Shown: positions 1 to 8,429, counted from the first letter of the stretch. The stretch is DNA of 64,000 nt from Cellvibrio fontiphilus (GCF_035317345.1 NZ_JAYKTU010000004.1); one strand, 5' to 3'. A program made the numbers and translations. Notes: generated by a model not told the origin, from the sequence alone.

Positions 1-303
1 CACTCGCGGCAGGCGCACGGGTTGGTAATTGGGGTGCTTAATAGTCAGGGTATATAAACCCGCCGTAAGCGCATCAACTTTGACTAACCCTTTGTTGTCT
101 GCGCGGGTTTCGGTTGTTTCGCCTGTGCGGGATTTTATTTCAATAATCGCATCGGGGATCGGTCTTTGGGTGCCCGAGTCGATTACAGTCAAGCGCACTG
201 TTCCCGTATCGGCACAAGCGCCAGCGATGTAGCCGGCCAGTAGAAGGGGTAAAAGCTTTCGGGTGAGACGATTCATTTGAAGGTTGGATCTGCGATGGTT
301 CAT
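1..303 (-). CDS. Secreted protein with N-terminal carboxypeptidase-regulatory-like domain (partial)
   Basis: Only the first 101 codons are present; the gene runs off the left edge. The product starts with a signal peptide (basic MNRLTRK, then a leucine-rich core, then a likely signal peptidase I site after GACA). It continues with a beta-sandwich pattern (VRLTVIDSGTQRPIPDA, RADNKGLVKVDALTAGLYTL) typical of carboxypeptidase-regulatory-like domains. Such domains often precede TonB-dependent receptors or other envelope proteins, but the rest of this protein is not visible. I chose the ATG at 303 because AGGAG lies 11 bases upstream; the ATG at 276 has no Shine-Dalgarno sequence. Confidence 0.6.
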   Translation of the reverse strand, partial: MNHRRSNLQMNRLTRKLLPLLLAGYIAGACADTGTVRLTVIDSGTQRPIPDAIIEIKSRTGETTETRADNKGLVKVDALTAGLYTLTIKHPNYQPVRLPRV

Positions 304-477
304 AAGTGGCGAGACTCCTTTGATGTCAATGTGTCAGTGAATGAATTCGACCCCCGTTTGTATTTAACTTATTTGGATTTGTTTTGGGGAGCTTTATAAA
401 TAGGTTGGAGGCGCCCCCAACCCTTTTGGGTGTTGTTTTTCTAAAGTTTTTTAATACGCTTTTTGAAGCGGGACATA

Positions 478-1134
478 TCAGAATCGCCAGGTTAGCCCAA
501 GCTGCAATGTTATTGGGTTGTATTGCAAGCCAGAAAATGATCCTTCGCCGCCTTCTTCGCTTAAGTCAACTGAGGATAGCGTTTGATAACGTAATTCTGT
601 GTTTATGCTGATGCTTGGATTAAGTTGGTAATCAATACCTGCAAACGCCTGATAGGTTATATCGCCATCACCTGAATATGAGAGTTCTACTCCATTTGAT
701 TCAAGATCGATGTCAATTTCTTGAACCCATCCCAAACCTGCACCGAGATAAGGTCTCCAATTACTGTCTGATTGAAAATAGTAATGCCCATTTAGAAAAA
801 AGATGTTTGACGCATAGTTGCCCTCAGTGAATTGGGTGCCATCAGCGATAGTTGTTTCGCTTTCATTGCTGCGATATTCCCAAAAAAGCTCAATAGCGAT
901 CTGATCAGTATAGTGATAGCCAACCCCTAGACCTGCATTAAAACCATTGCCCAGTTCCACATCTGCTCTGCCATCAGTGTTACCAATGGATGTGGTATCG
1001 CCATCTGTATTTGATAAAGAGCTGATACCAAAAGCCGGGCGAAAGAAATATTCCCCTTGAGATGCCATGCTTGACGCGCTGGCAAAAATCAAACTTGTTA
1101 ATATGACTGATTGAGTTTTTGTGCCGTGCCGCAT
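478..1134 (-). CDS. Outer-membrane beta-barrel protein (OmpW/OmpA-like porin family)
   Basis: A 218-residue protein with a signal peptide ending near SSMAS. It then has alternating amphipathic strands rich in Gly and aromatic residues (AGLGVGYHYTDQIAIELFWEY, RPYLGAGLGWVQ, YQAFAGIDYQL) and ends in LGLTWRF, a terminal aromatic strand expected for insertion by the Bam machinery. Length and strand pattern fit small eight-stranded barrels of the outer-membrane beta-barrel family. It is divergent from the LytTR regulator gene, with only about 60 bp between the starts, so that regulator could act on it. The ligand or role is unknown. Confidence 0.7.
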   Translation of the reverse strand: MRHGTKTQSVILTSLIFASASSMASQGEYFFRPAFGISSLSNTDGDTTSIGNTDGRADVELGNGFNAGLGVGYHYTDQIAIELFWEYRSNESETTIADGTQFTEGNYASNIFFLNGHYYFQSDSNWRPYLGAGLGWVQEIDIDLESNGVELSYSGDGDITYQAFAGIDYQLNPSISINTELRYQTLSSVDLSEEGGEGSFSGLQYNPITLQLGLTWRF

Positions 1135-1194
1135 AATCTGAGCCTCTGTTTAATAAAATCATCTTTGCAGTCTAAGATACGAGATATTACAAAT

Positions 1195-2142
1195 ATGGAT
1201 GTGCGCAATGCACTAGCGGGCAGGGTTTTGCACCAATGGGCAGGCACGACAATAGACCGGCATTTAGATTTGGCGAGCAATGTTTTGATAAACTTATTTA
1301 AGATTCGCGGAGTAACACCGCAACGCTACTTTTTTGGTGCATCAGCGGTATTAGGGTTATTGTTTGGTATTATTACTGAACCGGAGAGCACCATCTTCTG
1401 GGGTAGCCATCACATCATGTGGCTTTTGCAAACCCTATTACCCGTTTCCATACTTGTGTTTGTGCATATTGGATTGCACGCTAATTCTACATTTGACGCA
1501 CTTAACCCATGGTTAAAGTTATTCATCTCGGGTCTGATTGGTGCATTAGTATTTGTGCCTATCGCTTTGGGGATAGACATACTTTGGGGAAACAACCCTC
1601 AACCTGAATCATTTTCCGCATTTAAATACTTGTTATTCGATGAGGCGGCCGGTGCAGTGCCGCCAGTGTTGATTAGCTGGATGGCTATTAACGCGCCTTG
1701 GTTGTTATTCTTCAAAGAAGAAACTGAAGGCACGGAGTCCGTTGCGCTTGAAATTGAAAGCTCCACTGAAAGCAACTTTGAATCTTTATCACAAAGTAAT
1801 AAGACCACCGAGATAAACTCAGGCTTCCAGTCATTGGTTTCACCAACCATTCAAGGCACACTGCTTTACATCAAATCTGAATTACACTATCTGCTGATTG
1901 TGACGGATAAAGGTAAAGAATTGATTTTGTATAACCTCAGCGATGCGATGAGTGAATTGTCTCCCCGGCAAGGTATTCAATGTCATCGTTCCTTTTGGGT
2001 GGCCAAAAATGCAATTCGTTCAATCAAAAAAGAGGGGCGGCAAGGGCTACTAAAATTAATAAATGACGATGAAATTCCCGTTAGCCGGACCAGATTCAAT
2101 GAGGTTAAAGACTACGTGGATGTTACAGATATCAGCGAATAG
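1195..2142 (+). CDS. Membrane-anchored LytTR-family transcriptional regulator
   Basis: A 315-residue protein. Residues about 35-185 hold four hydrophobic segments (for example YFFGASAVLGLLFGII and LFISGLIGALVFVPIALG). An acidic, serine-rich linker follows at about 190-225, then a C-terminal LytTR DNA-binding domain at about 225-315. The phrase CHRSFWVAKNAI matches the conserved HRSF-type core of LytTR domains. Unlike classical LytR/AlgR proteins it has no receiver domain, so the membrane part is the likely sensor. The start MDVRNALAG was chosen over an upstream ATG lying inside the divergent gene. Its target may be the adjacent outer-membrane barrel or the downstream TonB-like gene. Confidence 0.75.
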   Translation: MDVRNALAGRVLHQWAGTTIDRHLDLASNVLINLFKIRGVTPQRYFFGASAVLGLLFGIITEPESTIFWGSHHIMWLLQTLLPVSILVFVHIGLHANSTFDALNPWLKLFISGLIGALVFVPIALGIDILWGNNPQPESFSAFKYLLFDEAAGAVPPVLISWMAINAPWLLFFKEETEGTESVALEIESSTESNFESLSQSNKTTEINSGFQSLVSPTIQGTLLYIKSELHYLLIVTDKGKELILYNLSDAMSELSPRQGIQCHRSFWVAKNAIRSIKKEGRQGLLKLINDDEIPVSRTRFNEVKDYVDVTDISE

Positions 2143-3064
2143 AGTGCTTCTATCGCCTGCCGTACTTTTAAGCAGTGTGAAACAAAGAGGGTGGGCGCGA
2201 ACTTTTAACCTGCTTACAGGTCTAGGAAATAGTTTTTATATTGGTTCTTTTTTCTGGCGCTATGCGCTCAATGGCACTACAAGTATGTTAGCTACCATGC
2301 CTGATAACTGGGATGTCGACCTCTCTCATTTGCCCGTCAAGGTCGCCTATGCAATTTCACCGGAAGTGTCATTGGCGACAAAAAGATCACCGCTCTATTT
2401 GATAATTGGTCTTTTGGTGTCTTGCGCAATTCATGCGTCCATGTTGTTAATCCATTGGCAACAAAATATTGCTGCGCTTAAAAAGCCTGAATCAATAACA
2501 CTAAGGGTTCAGCTTCAAATGCTAGCCAAACCAGAGCCTATTATTGAGCAAGCACCATTGCCTTTACCCAATAACCAGCGGGGAGAAAAACCAATTTTGC
2601 GTAATGCGCCAGCCCCTCAAGAATCAATATCTACCTCAAACCTGCCTGCTGATGTAGCAGTGCCAGAACCCCAAAAGCCTGAGATAAAAGCTCCCGTTCT
2701 TCAGCGGCTGACTGCAGAAGAGCTACGCGACATTATTCAAACTAGCAACAATATTCAAAAAACCGCTCCCACAACTGGCATTGCGACTAATGTCTTCCAT
2801 CCTGCGTTGCGCCAAGCTTTACAAGAAGAGGAGCGTAAACCAGAACTACGGCGAGCAGATGCAGGTCCAAAAACTCACATGGATCCATCCGGTGCCACTA
2901 TTGTCGATTTGGGGGGAGGCAAATGTTTACGTTCATCGGTGCCGACTGCAGGTGAAGCGCAGAATTGGTACATGACATCCTGTGGTGGCAAATCTGAGTC
3001 AGAAGAAATGTTGCAGCGGGTTAATCAGGCGGTGAAAGGAAAGTTACAGTTTGAGGATCAGTAG
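2120..3064 (+). CDS. TonB-like single-span envelope protein, unknown function
   Basis: One hydrophobic span (LYLIIGLLVSCAIHASMLLI) is followed by a short segment and a proline/glutamate-rich stretch (AKPEPIIEQAPLPLP, VPEPQKPEIKAPV). The region after the span resembles the N-terminal half of TonB proteins. The C-terminus carries a two-cysteine motif (GGGKCLRSS ... YMTSCGGKS) but no clear TonB C-terminal fold. The start is uncertain: the ATG at 2120 overlaps the LytTR gene by 23 bp, and ATGs at 2285 and 2297 would give shorter products that still include the membrane span. Overlap or near-overlap suggests coexpression with the regulator. Confidence 0.55.
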   Translation: MLQISANRVLLSPAVLLSSVKQRGWARTFNLLTGLGNSFYIGSFFWRYALNGTTSMLATMPDNWDVDLSHLPVKVAYAISPEVSLATKRSPLYLIIGLLVSCAIHASMLLIHWQQNIAALKKPESITLRVQLQMLAKPEPIIEQAPLPLPNNQRGEKPILRNAPAPQESISTSNLPADVAVPEPQKPEIKAPVLQRLTAEELRDIIQTSNNIQKTAPTTGIATNVFHPALRQALQEEERKPELRRADAGPKTHMDPSGATIVDLGGGKCLRSSVPTAGEAQNWYMTSCGGKSESEEMLQRVNQAVKGKLQFEDQ

Positions 3065-3108
3065 GGGTTCAATTTATTGAGCCGAAATCAAGTGTTTTAT
3101 TTGAAATA

Positions 3109-3138
3109 AAAAAGGGCGCAACTAGTTGCGCCCTTTTT
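3109..3138. terminator. Bidirectional rho-independent terminator
   Basis: A perfect inverted repeat, GGGCGCAACT/AGTTGCGCCC, is flanked by five A on the left and five T on the right. It therefore works for both the TonB-like gene (plus) and deaD (minus), which converge here. Confidence 0.9.
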
Positions 3139-3153
3139 ATGGTCATCAATTAT

Positions 3154-4983
3154 TTAGTCAAACTTTTTTGGGCGATAGCCGGATTTTTTGCTCGCATTAT
3201 CGCGGTCATTAAAGCGCGGCTTGTCACGTCCACCGTTTTCACGAGAACCGCCATCCCTTGAACCAAAGTCACGCTTGGGTTTACGGCTGAAATAATCATC
3301 GCCACGAGGGCCGGTGTCCAATGAAATCTCCAGTGGGCGATTGCGCACACGCACTTTTTTCAATTTGGCGAGCACATCTTTGGAGATACCGGTTGGCAAA
3401 TCAACGGTAGAGAATTCGTCGTGCAATTTAATGTGACCGATAAAACGGCTTTCGATACCGGCTTCATTCGCAATAGCACCAACGATATCGCCAGGGCGCG
3501 CTTCATGGTTGCGGCCTACTTCAATGCGGTAGCGATCCATATTTTCATCGCTGCGCTCGCGGCGTGGACGATCTTCACGCGGGCCGCGCTCACGGCTGCC
3601 GCGATCATCACGCCCACCGCGGTCATCGCGGTCACGACGCTCGCTACGCTCGGGTTTGATGTCGGTAAATTTCACCTGTAGTGGGCGCTCGCGCTGCAAC
3701 AAATACGCAAGGGCTGAGGCAATTTCTTCTGGCGATACATCATTTTTGTGACTGTATTCAGCCAATAAATCATTGAAGAAACTCAAGTCCGATTGCTCTT
3801 TCAAGGTATCGGTAATTTGTTGGGTGAATTGGTCGATACGATGTTTGGTAACCGTTGCACCGCTTGGCAGTTCCATTAAGGTGATGGGCTTTTTGGTGGC
3901 CTTTTCGATGGTGTAGAGCAAACGTTTTTCGCGGGGTGCCACAAACAAAATAGCTTTACCGCTGCGGCCAGCACGACCGGTACGACCAATACGGTGCACA
4001 TAGGCTTCGGAATCGTAAGGAATATCGTAGTTAACTACGTGGCTTACACGTTCAACGTCGATACCGCGCGCGGCAACATCGGTGGCAATTACAATATCCA
4101 GCTTGCCGGTTTTTAAACGCTCAATTGCGCGTTCACGCAACTGTTGATTCATATCACCATTGAGTGCGGAGGCAGAATAACCACGTGCTTCCAATTTTTC
4201 AGCCAGCTCAACGGTGGCGGTTTTGGTGCGTACAAAAATAATCATGCCGTCAAACGGCTCAACTTCCAGGATGCGAGTGAGTGCATCCAGTTTGTTGGTG
4301 CCGCTGACCATCCAATACACCTGTTCAATATTGTCGCCAGTGGATTGGGTGCTCGCGATTTTAATTTCTTTGGCATCGCGCAAATAGTTGTCGCAAACCT
4401 TGCGAATTTCGCGAGGCATGGTGGCGGAGAAGAGCGCAGTTTGGCGTGTGGCTGGAGTGTGTTCCAAAATCCATTCCACATCGTCAATAAAGCCCATGCG
4501 CAACATTTCGTCGGCTTCATCCAATACAAGGCTTTGTAAATTGTTCAGGTTCAAACTGCCGCGACGCAGGTGATCCATCACGCGACCCGGCGTACCCACG
4601 ACTACATGTACACCGCGTTTTAATTGACGTAACTGACTGGTCATGTCCTGACCACCATAAATAGGCAGTACGTGGAAGCCGGGCATTTCTGCCGCGTATT
4701 TTTGGAAGGCTTCAGCCACCTGAATGGCTAGCTCACGGGTGGGTGCAAGCACCAGAATTTGCGGTTCGCTTTTGCTCAAATCCAATTTGGAGAGCAGTGG
4801 TAAAGCAAATGCAGCTGTTTTACCGGTACCGGTTTGCGCCATACCTAAAATATCGCCGCCCGCCAAAAGCACGGGAATCGCAGCGGCTTGAATGGGAGAG
4901 GGGACTTCGTAGCCAACATTTTGAATGGCTTTAAGAACGGGCGCAGAAAGGGCTAAATCGGAAAACAAAATAGTGTCAGACAT
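3154..4983 (-). CDS. deaD: ATP-dependent RNA helicase DeaD/CsdA
   Basis: A 609-residue DEAD-box RNA helicase. Visible motifs are AQTGTGKT (residues 49-56, Walker A), PTRELA, VLDEADEM (Walker B), FSATMP and HRIGRTGRAGR. A DbpA-type RNA-binding domain follows (YRIEVGRNHEARPGDIVGAI, about 465-535), preceded and followed by Arg/Gly/Asp-rich tails. This full layout is that of CsdA/DeaD, which unwinds structured RNA in ribosome assembly and at low temperature. The start MSDTILF was chosen because AGGTT lies six bases before it. A long leader precedes it, as in enteric csdA. It ends at the bidirectional terminator. Confidence 0.93.
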   Translation of the reverse strand: MSDTILFSDLALSAPVLKAIQNVGYEVPSPIQAAAIPVLLAGGDILGMAQTGTGKTAAFALPLLSKLDLSKSEPQILVLAPTRELAIQVAEAFQKYAAEMPGFHVLPIYGGQDMTSQLRQLKRGVHVVVGTPGRVMDHLRRGSLNLNNLQSLVLDEADEMLRMGFIDDVEWILEHTPATRQTALFSATMPREIRKVCDNYLRDAKEIKIASTQSTGDNIEQVYWMVSGTNKLDALTRILEVEPFDGMIIFVRTKTATVELAEKLEARGYSASALNGDMNQQLRERAIERLKTGKLDIVIATDVAARGIDVERVSHVVNYDIPYDSEAYVHRIGRTGRAGRSGKAILFVAPREKRLLYTIEKATKKPITLMELPSGATVTKHRIDQFTQQITDTLKEQSDLSFFNDLLAEYSHKNDVSPEEIASALAYLLQRERPLQVKFTDIKPERSERRDRDDRGGRDDRGSRERGPREDRPRRERSDENMDRYRIEVGRNHEARPGDIVGAIANEAGIESRFIGHIKLHDEFSTVDLPTGISKDVLAKLKKVRVRNRPLEISLDTGPRGDDYFSRKPKRDFGSRDGGSRENGGRDKPRFNDRDNASKKSGYRPKKFD

Positions 4984-5523
4984 GTAATAACCTGTTGGTG
5001 TAAACATCATTATCAAATGCAAACGCGCAGATAAAAACCGAACCTAGCGGCTCCAGCGGTTTGTTATTGATGCGTATAAATTTTCTAAGGCGTGTTTGCA
5101 AAAGTCATCGCGAATTAGACAAGCTGCGTAAAGCCGCTCGTGCAAAACGAAACAGTGAATGGGCAAACACAATAAAGTGGGAGCGATGATTGGATCGCTA
5201 TGCGTATGAGCTACATACGATGTTTGAAGAGCCTGTGAAAATAACTCGGCGAGTCAGGGCACAAGGGCAATCATAAAAAGCGATTTAATCAACAAATTCC
5301 CGCGTAATCTGCAAAGCAGACACAGCTACAATCCACAACATCCATATTGCATAACCGATTGTATACTTTGGGGCAGGCTGAAAAGATTGTGGTGCAGAAT
5401 CAATCAGCGTGAACGTTACCAACTTGGTAAACCGGCAGCCCTCAGACATCCGTCTGTATCAGCATTACCCCGGCAAGACATTCACGATCAAGGAAGGGGG
5501 TCACTGAAAGTGCGCAAATTATA
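4984..5523 (-). promoter_or_regulatory. Putative deaD promoter and long structured 5' leader
   Basis: This is the minus-strand part of a 734-bp stretch between deaD and the next gene. A TATAAT -10 box (plus-strand ATTATA at 5518-5523) would give an mRNA leader of about 530 nt; I see no convincing -35. The first 120 nt can fold: CAGAC/GTCTG closes on a GGAT-containing loop, TTACCAAGTTGGTAA is palindromic, and CGTGAA can pair with TTCACG around both. I recognise no known riboswitch. Cold-shock helicase mRNAs commonly have long regulatory leaders, so this is the favoured reading. The remainder, about 5524-5717, holds nothing I recognise apart from the upstream region of the next plus-strand gene. 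Confidence 0.4.
5070..5276 (+). pseudogene. Small basic reading frame interrupted by an in-frame TGA
   Basis: From ATG at 5070 the frame encodes 39 residues (MRINFLRRVCKSHREL ...) to TGA at 5187. It continues in the same frame from TTG for another 28 residues (LDRYAYELHTMFEEPVK ...) to TAA at 5274. Both halves look protein-like: basic, helical, low in rare residues. The joined sequence reads naturally if the TGA was once TGG (Trp). No Shine-Dalgarno sequence is seen before the ATG, and the frame lies antisense to the deaD leader. It may be a decayed small gene, two tiny genes, or chance. No family recognised. Confidence 0.3.
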
Positions 5524-5717
5524 GGGACTTGAGCACTACAAGGCCAGTTAAATTTGATGCAGGTCGCAATTAAGCCTGAGTAGTTTTACTGGATTTCTTT
5601 GTGCTGAGCTCGATATGGCCGATTTATTGGTGGATTACTACCTTTTTTGTCGCAGCGGCTGGCGCTACACTCGGCATCAATATCTGATTTGGTTTTGTTA
5701 GTTTTACAGGGTGTTTT

Positions 5718-6563
5718 ATGGCTGAAAAGCATATTTCCACTACCGCTTTGGCGCGCCAAATAGGTAAAGAGAGCAAAGAGCTGTTTATTTTGCTCACTAG
5801 TGGTGGCTGGATTGTGAAAGTGGATAATCATTGGCAGCTCACTGAAAAAGGTAAGTTTGAAGGTGGTATTTATGTCAATCATCCCAAATTTGGTGAATAC
5901 ATTGCTTGGCCAGAATCCATCCAGCACCATCCTTTACTGAAGCTCTTGCCCGAGGCTCCACTAAGCGCGACCAATCTTGCGCATAAATGGGATATCCCCG
6001 CGCGTTTGGTGAATCTGCTGCTTGCCGAGAAGGGGCTAATTAAACGTTATGTGCGCGGCTGGCAGTTGGCTGATCGCGGCAAGATGCTAGGGGGGCAACA
6101 ACATGAGGCGGAGTCAGGTATTCCATTTGTGACTTGGCCAGAGACCCTGTTGGATGAGCCGGAAATTATTGATGCGCTGATGCAGCTGGTGGGTGATGCG
6201 CCAAGTGCAGCGCAGCCCCCGGCGTTAGATGGCCACCCAGTGAATAATGCCATGCAGCGACGCGTGGATAACTGGTTGTATTTAACACGCACCATCCACG
6301 CGCGCGACTATCGGCTGCAATGGGGCTTGGATTTCGCATTAGCGGATTTTTATTTACCAGAATTAGCCTTGTGTGTGGAGTGTTGGGCAGACCAGTTGGC
6401 GCAGCAACAGAATCGCGCTTCAGTGATCGGCGAAGAATTGGAAAAACACCAGCTCTATAAAAAACACAGGGTCGCGTTTATTGAGTTTCGCGATGAAAAC
6501 ATTCATCAAGTGGATGAAATACTCGCGCGTGAATTTTTGCGGCGCGGCGTGGCGATTTATTAA
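5718..6563 (+). CDS. Tandem winged-helix-like protein with C-terminal nuclease-like fold
   Basis: A 281-residue protein of unknown function. Residues about 5-70 and 75-140 look like two copies of one module: each has a helix-turn-helix-like start (TTALARQIGKES; SATNLAHKWDIPA), then W-x-L-T/A-x-K/R-G-K-x-x-G-G, and each ends in a WPE motif. The C-terminal part has LADFYLPELALCVECW followed by EELEKHQLYKKHRVAFIEF. This recalls the D...E strands of PD-(D/E)XK-type nucleases (the DFYLPE...IE pattern), although the usual ExK lysine is not evident. DNA binding is an inference. It is transcribed alone before the HIT gene. Confidence 0.6.
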   Translation: MAEKHISTTALARQIGKESKELFILLTSGGWIVKVDNHWQLTEKGKFEGGIYVNHPKFGEYIAWPESIQHHPLLKLLPEAPLSATNLAHKWDIPARLVNLLLAEKGLIKRYVRGWQLADRGKMLGGQQHEAESGIPFVTWPETLLDEPEIIDALMQLVGDAPSAAQPPALDGHPVNNAMQRRVDNWLYLTRTIHARDYRLQWGLDFALADFYLPELALCVECWADQLAQQQNRASVIGEELEKHQLYKKHRVAFIEFRDENIHQVDEILAREFLRRGVAIY

Positions 6564-6625
6564 TCAGGCACAATTTATTTGCTGAAGCACAGCAGATCAA
6601 TATCATCAAAGTAGGAAGCAATAAT

Positions 6626-7045
6626 ATGGCAAGTGTATTCACCTTGATTATGGAAGGAAAAATTCCCGGGAATTTTGTGTGGCAGGATGACAAAGCCGTC
6701 GCCATTTTAACCATCCAGCCTATTCGTCAAGGGCATGTATTGGTTATCCCCCGCGCAGAAATAGATCAATGGACCGATTTGCCATTAGAACTTGCTGCGC
6801 ACCTTATGCAAGTTAGTTCAAAAATCGGTAACGCGTTAAAGGTTGCATTTCCTGCAACACGTGTCGGCATGATGATTGCCGGTTTGGAAGTGCCACACAC
6901 TCATATTCATTTGGTGCCAATGGATTCAATGGATGACTTAAGCTTTACGTTTGCAAAAAATGCAGATCAACAAGCATTGCAGCAGACGGCAGCAGCCATT
7001 CGTTCTGTATTGCAAAAACAGGGCTACAGCGAATCACAAGGTTAA
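6626..7045 (+). CDS. HIT family nucleotide-binding hydrolase
   Basis: A 139-residue histidine-triad protein. The signature HTHIHLVP is near residue 91, with VLVIPRAEIDQW near residue 39, the usual second conserved block. HIT proteins hydrolyse nucleotide phosphoramidates, dinucleoside polyphosphates or AMP-linked substrates using the central histidine of the triad. The length is normal for bacterial HIT proteins. It precedes the permease-like gene by 12 bp, so the two are probably cotranscribed, although their functions do not obviously connect. Confidence 0.85.
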   Translation: MASVFTLIMEGKIPGNFVWQDDKAVAILTIQPIRQGHVLVIPRAEIDQWTDLPLELAAHLMQVSSKIGNALKVAFPATRVGMMIAGLEVPHTHIHLVPMDSMDDLSFTFAKNADQQALQQTAAAIRSVLQKQGYSESQG

Positions 7046-7057
7046 ATTTCCTGATTT

Positions 7058-7765
7058 ATGAACCTACTTCTCCCGCCTGACAGCGCGTTGTTCTGGTTAA
7101 GCGCCTTGCTTGGTTTGCCGCTATTGTTGGTGGCTATTCGGCATGCGCCATGGCAGCAGTTACTGGTTAGCCAAACACGCCAGCATATTATGTTTGCCGC
7201 TGTTCTGGCGTTGGCGTTTTTATGGCTGTTGCAAGTGGAAGTGCGTGGAACAATTGCCATCCATCCGCTATTGATGACGGTTACCACAATGGTGTTTGGC
7301 TGGAGTTTTGCGTTGATTATCGGTGCCTGCGCACTTGTCGCACTGGAGCTTTATCAATTACCGCTGCGCAGCTTTCACATGGATTGGGATATGGCGCTTT
7401 CTCAATTTGATCTGAGCACAATACCTGTAGATTTCTGTTTAAGCGTGTTGGTGCCCGCAAGTTGGGCTTGGTGCGTTTTGTGGCTGGTTGATCGGTGGAA
7501 ATTTAAAAATCCGTTCACTTACTTTTGGGGGGTGGGTTTCTTTGGTGCGATGGTGAGTTGTTTGTTGATAGGTGCGAGCGCCGTTTTCTTGTTTGCGATT
7601 ACGGGCAGTGAGATACATTTACAAAACACCCAAGAGCATTTTTTTGTATTTATATTAATGACTTTCCCTGAAGGGTTTGCGAACGGTTTAATCGCCACTG
7701 TGATGACAGTGCTTTACCCGGATTTGGTTAAAACCTATCGCGACGATTGGTATCTAAAAGACTGA
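7058..7765 (+). CDS. CbiM-like energy-coupling permease family membrane protein
   Basis: A 235-residue integral membrane protein with about six to seven hydrophobic segments. It contains IHPLLMTVTTMVFGWSFALI, which resembles the conserved histidine-containing transmembrane segment of CbiM-type energy-coupling factor permeases, and FPEGFANGLIATVMTVL near the end. In the family such proteins bind Co or Ni for import, but no ATPase or CbiQ partner lies nearby, so transport of those ions is not shown. It converges on the manganese exporter gene. No good Shine-Dalgarno sequence precedes the ATG; coupling to the HIT gene is likely. Confidence 0.6.
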   Translation: MNLLLPPDSALFWLSALLGLPLLLVAIRHAPWQQLLVSQTRQHIMFAAVLALAFLWLLQVEVRGTIAIHPLLMTVTTMVFGWSFALIIGACALVALELYQLPLRSFHMDWDMALSQFDLSTIPVDFCLSVLVPASWAWCVLWLVDRWKFKNPFTYFWGVGFFGAMVSCLLIGASAVFLFAITGSEIHLQNTQEHFFVFILMTFPEGFANGLIATVMTVLYPDLVKTYRDDWYLKD

Positions 7766-7788
7766 GAAATTCTTTTCAGTTTTTATTT
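7762..7788 (+). terminator. Possible weak terminator
   Basis: ACTGA and TCAGT flank a short A/T-rich loop and are followed by TTTTATTT, overlapping the stop codon of the permease-like gene. The stem is short and low in GC, so it is only a candidate. Confidence 0.35.
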
Positions 7789-7809
7789 GCCGCTCGTCGC
7801 GAGGCTTTA

Positions 7810-8379
7810 TCAAGCGCGCAGCAGTGTAACAATGCCTAACAAAATAAAAAGCACGCAGGCTGCTTTGTGTGCGAAGCCAATAGGCAGTTTGTCCATTAGC
7901 CATTTTCCAGCAAAAATAACGGGTACGTTGGCTAACAGCATACCCAGTGTTGTGCCGGCGATTACCGCTGCAGTCATCCACATATCGGCACTGAATTTTG
8001 CAGCAAGAATCACTGTAGCAATTTGGGTTTTATCGCCAATTTCCGCCAGAAAAAATAACACTAATGTCGCTACAAAAGGGCCGTATTGCGCAAAACGCCC
8101 CATGTCATCGTCTTCTTTATCGGGAATTAGTAGCCACAGCGCAATCGCAAAAAAGCTGATGCTAATAATCCAAGGGATCCACTGCTCTGGAATTACATCG
8201 GCAAGTAGGGCGCCGAGCCACGCTGAGAGTGCATGATTAACCAATGTAGCAATCAATACGCCCAGACTAATAATGTAAGGCCGGCCATAACGTGCAGCGA
8301 GAAATAACGCGAGCAATTGCGTTTTATCGCCAATTTCTGCGATAGCAACTGCGAGAGTTGAACTGAGAAACGCTTCCAT
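7810..8379 (-). CDS. GDT1/TMEM165 (UPF0016) family manganese exporter
   Basis: A 189-residue inner-membrane protein with two repeated halves. Each carries the diagnostic EIGDKTQ motif (AIAEIGDKTQLLALFLAARY near residue 14 and FFLAEIGDKTQIATVILAAK in the second half), with three hydrophobic helices per half. The family exports Mn2+ (Ca2+ in eukaryotes). The start MEAFLSST was chosen because the sequence upstream is riboswitch, not coding. The yybP-ykoY element directly upstream supports manganese control and hence this function. It stands alone as a riboswitch-controlled unit. Confidence 0.88.
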   Translation of the reverse strand: MEAFLSSTLAVAIAEIGDKTQLLALFLAARYGRPYIISLGVLIATLVNHALSAWLGALLADVIPEQWIPWIISISFFAIALWLLIPDKEDDDMGRFAQYGPFVATLVLFFLAEIGDKTQIATVILAAKFSADMWMTAAVIAGTTLGMLLANVPVIFAGKWLMDKLPIGFAHKAACVLFILLGIVTLLRA

Positions 8380-8389
8380 AAGAATACCA

Positions 8390-8429
8390 GGGCGGGATGA
8401 AATACATGAGATATCACCGCATCCCGCCC
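8390..8429 (-). promoter_or_regulatory. Hairpin of the riboswitch expression platform
   Basis: A perfect 10-bp inverted repeat (GGGCGGGATG ... CATCCCGCCC, 20-nt loop) ends 10 nt before the start codon of the manganese exporter. It has no T-run, so it is unlikely to be an intrinsic terminator and more likely blocks or exposes ribosome binding. Its loop contains GTGATATCTC, which can instead pair with GAGATACCAC just upstream, giving two mutually exclusive folds. Confidence 0.6.

Noticed and set aside
3421..3681. Alanine-rich plus-strand frame opposite deaD
   Set aside because: It mirrors the Arg/Asp/Gly-rich tail codons of deaD and has no independent support.
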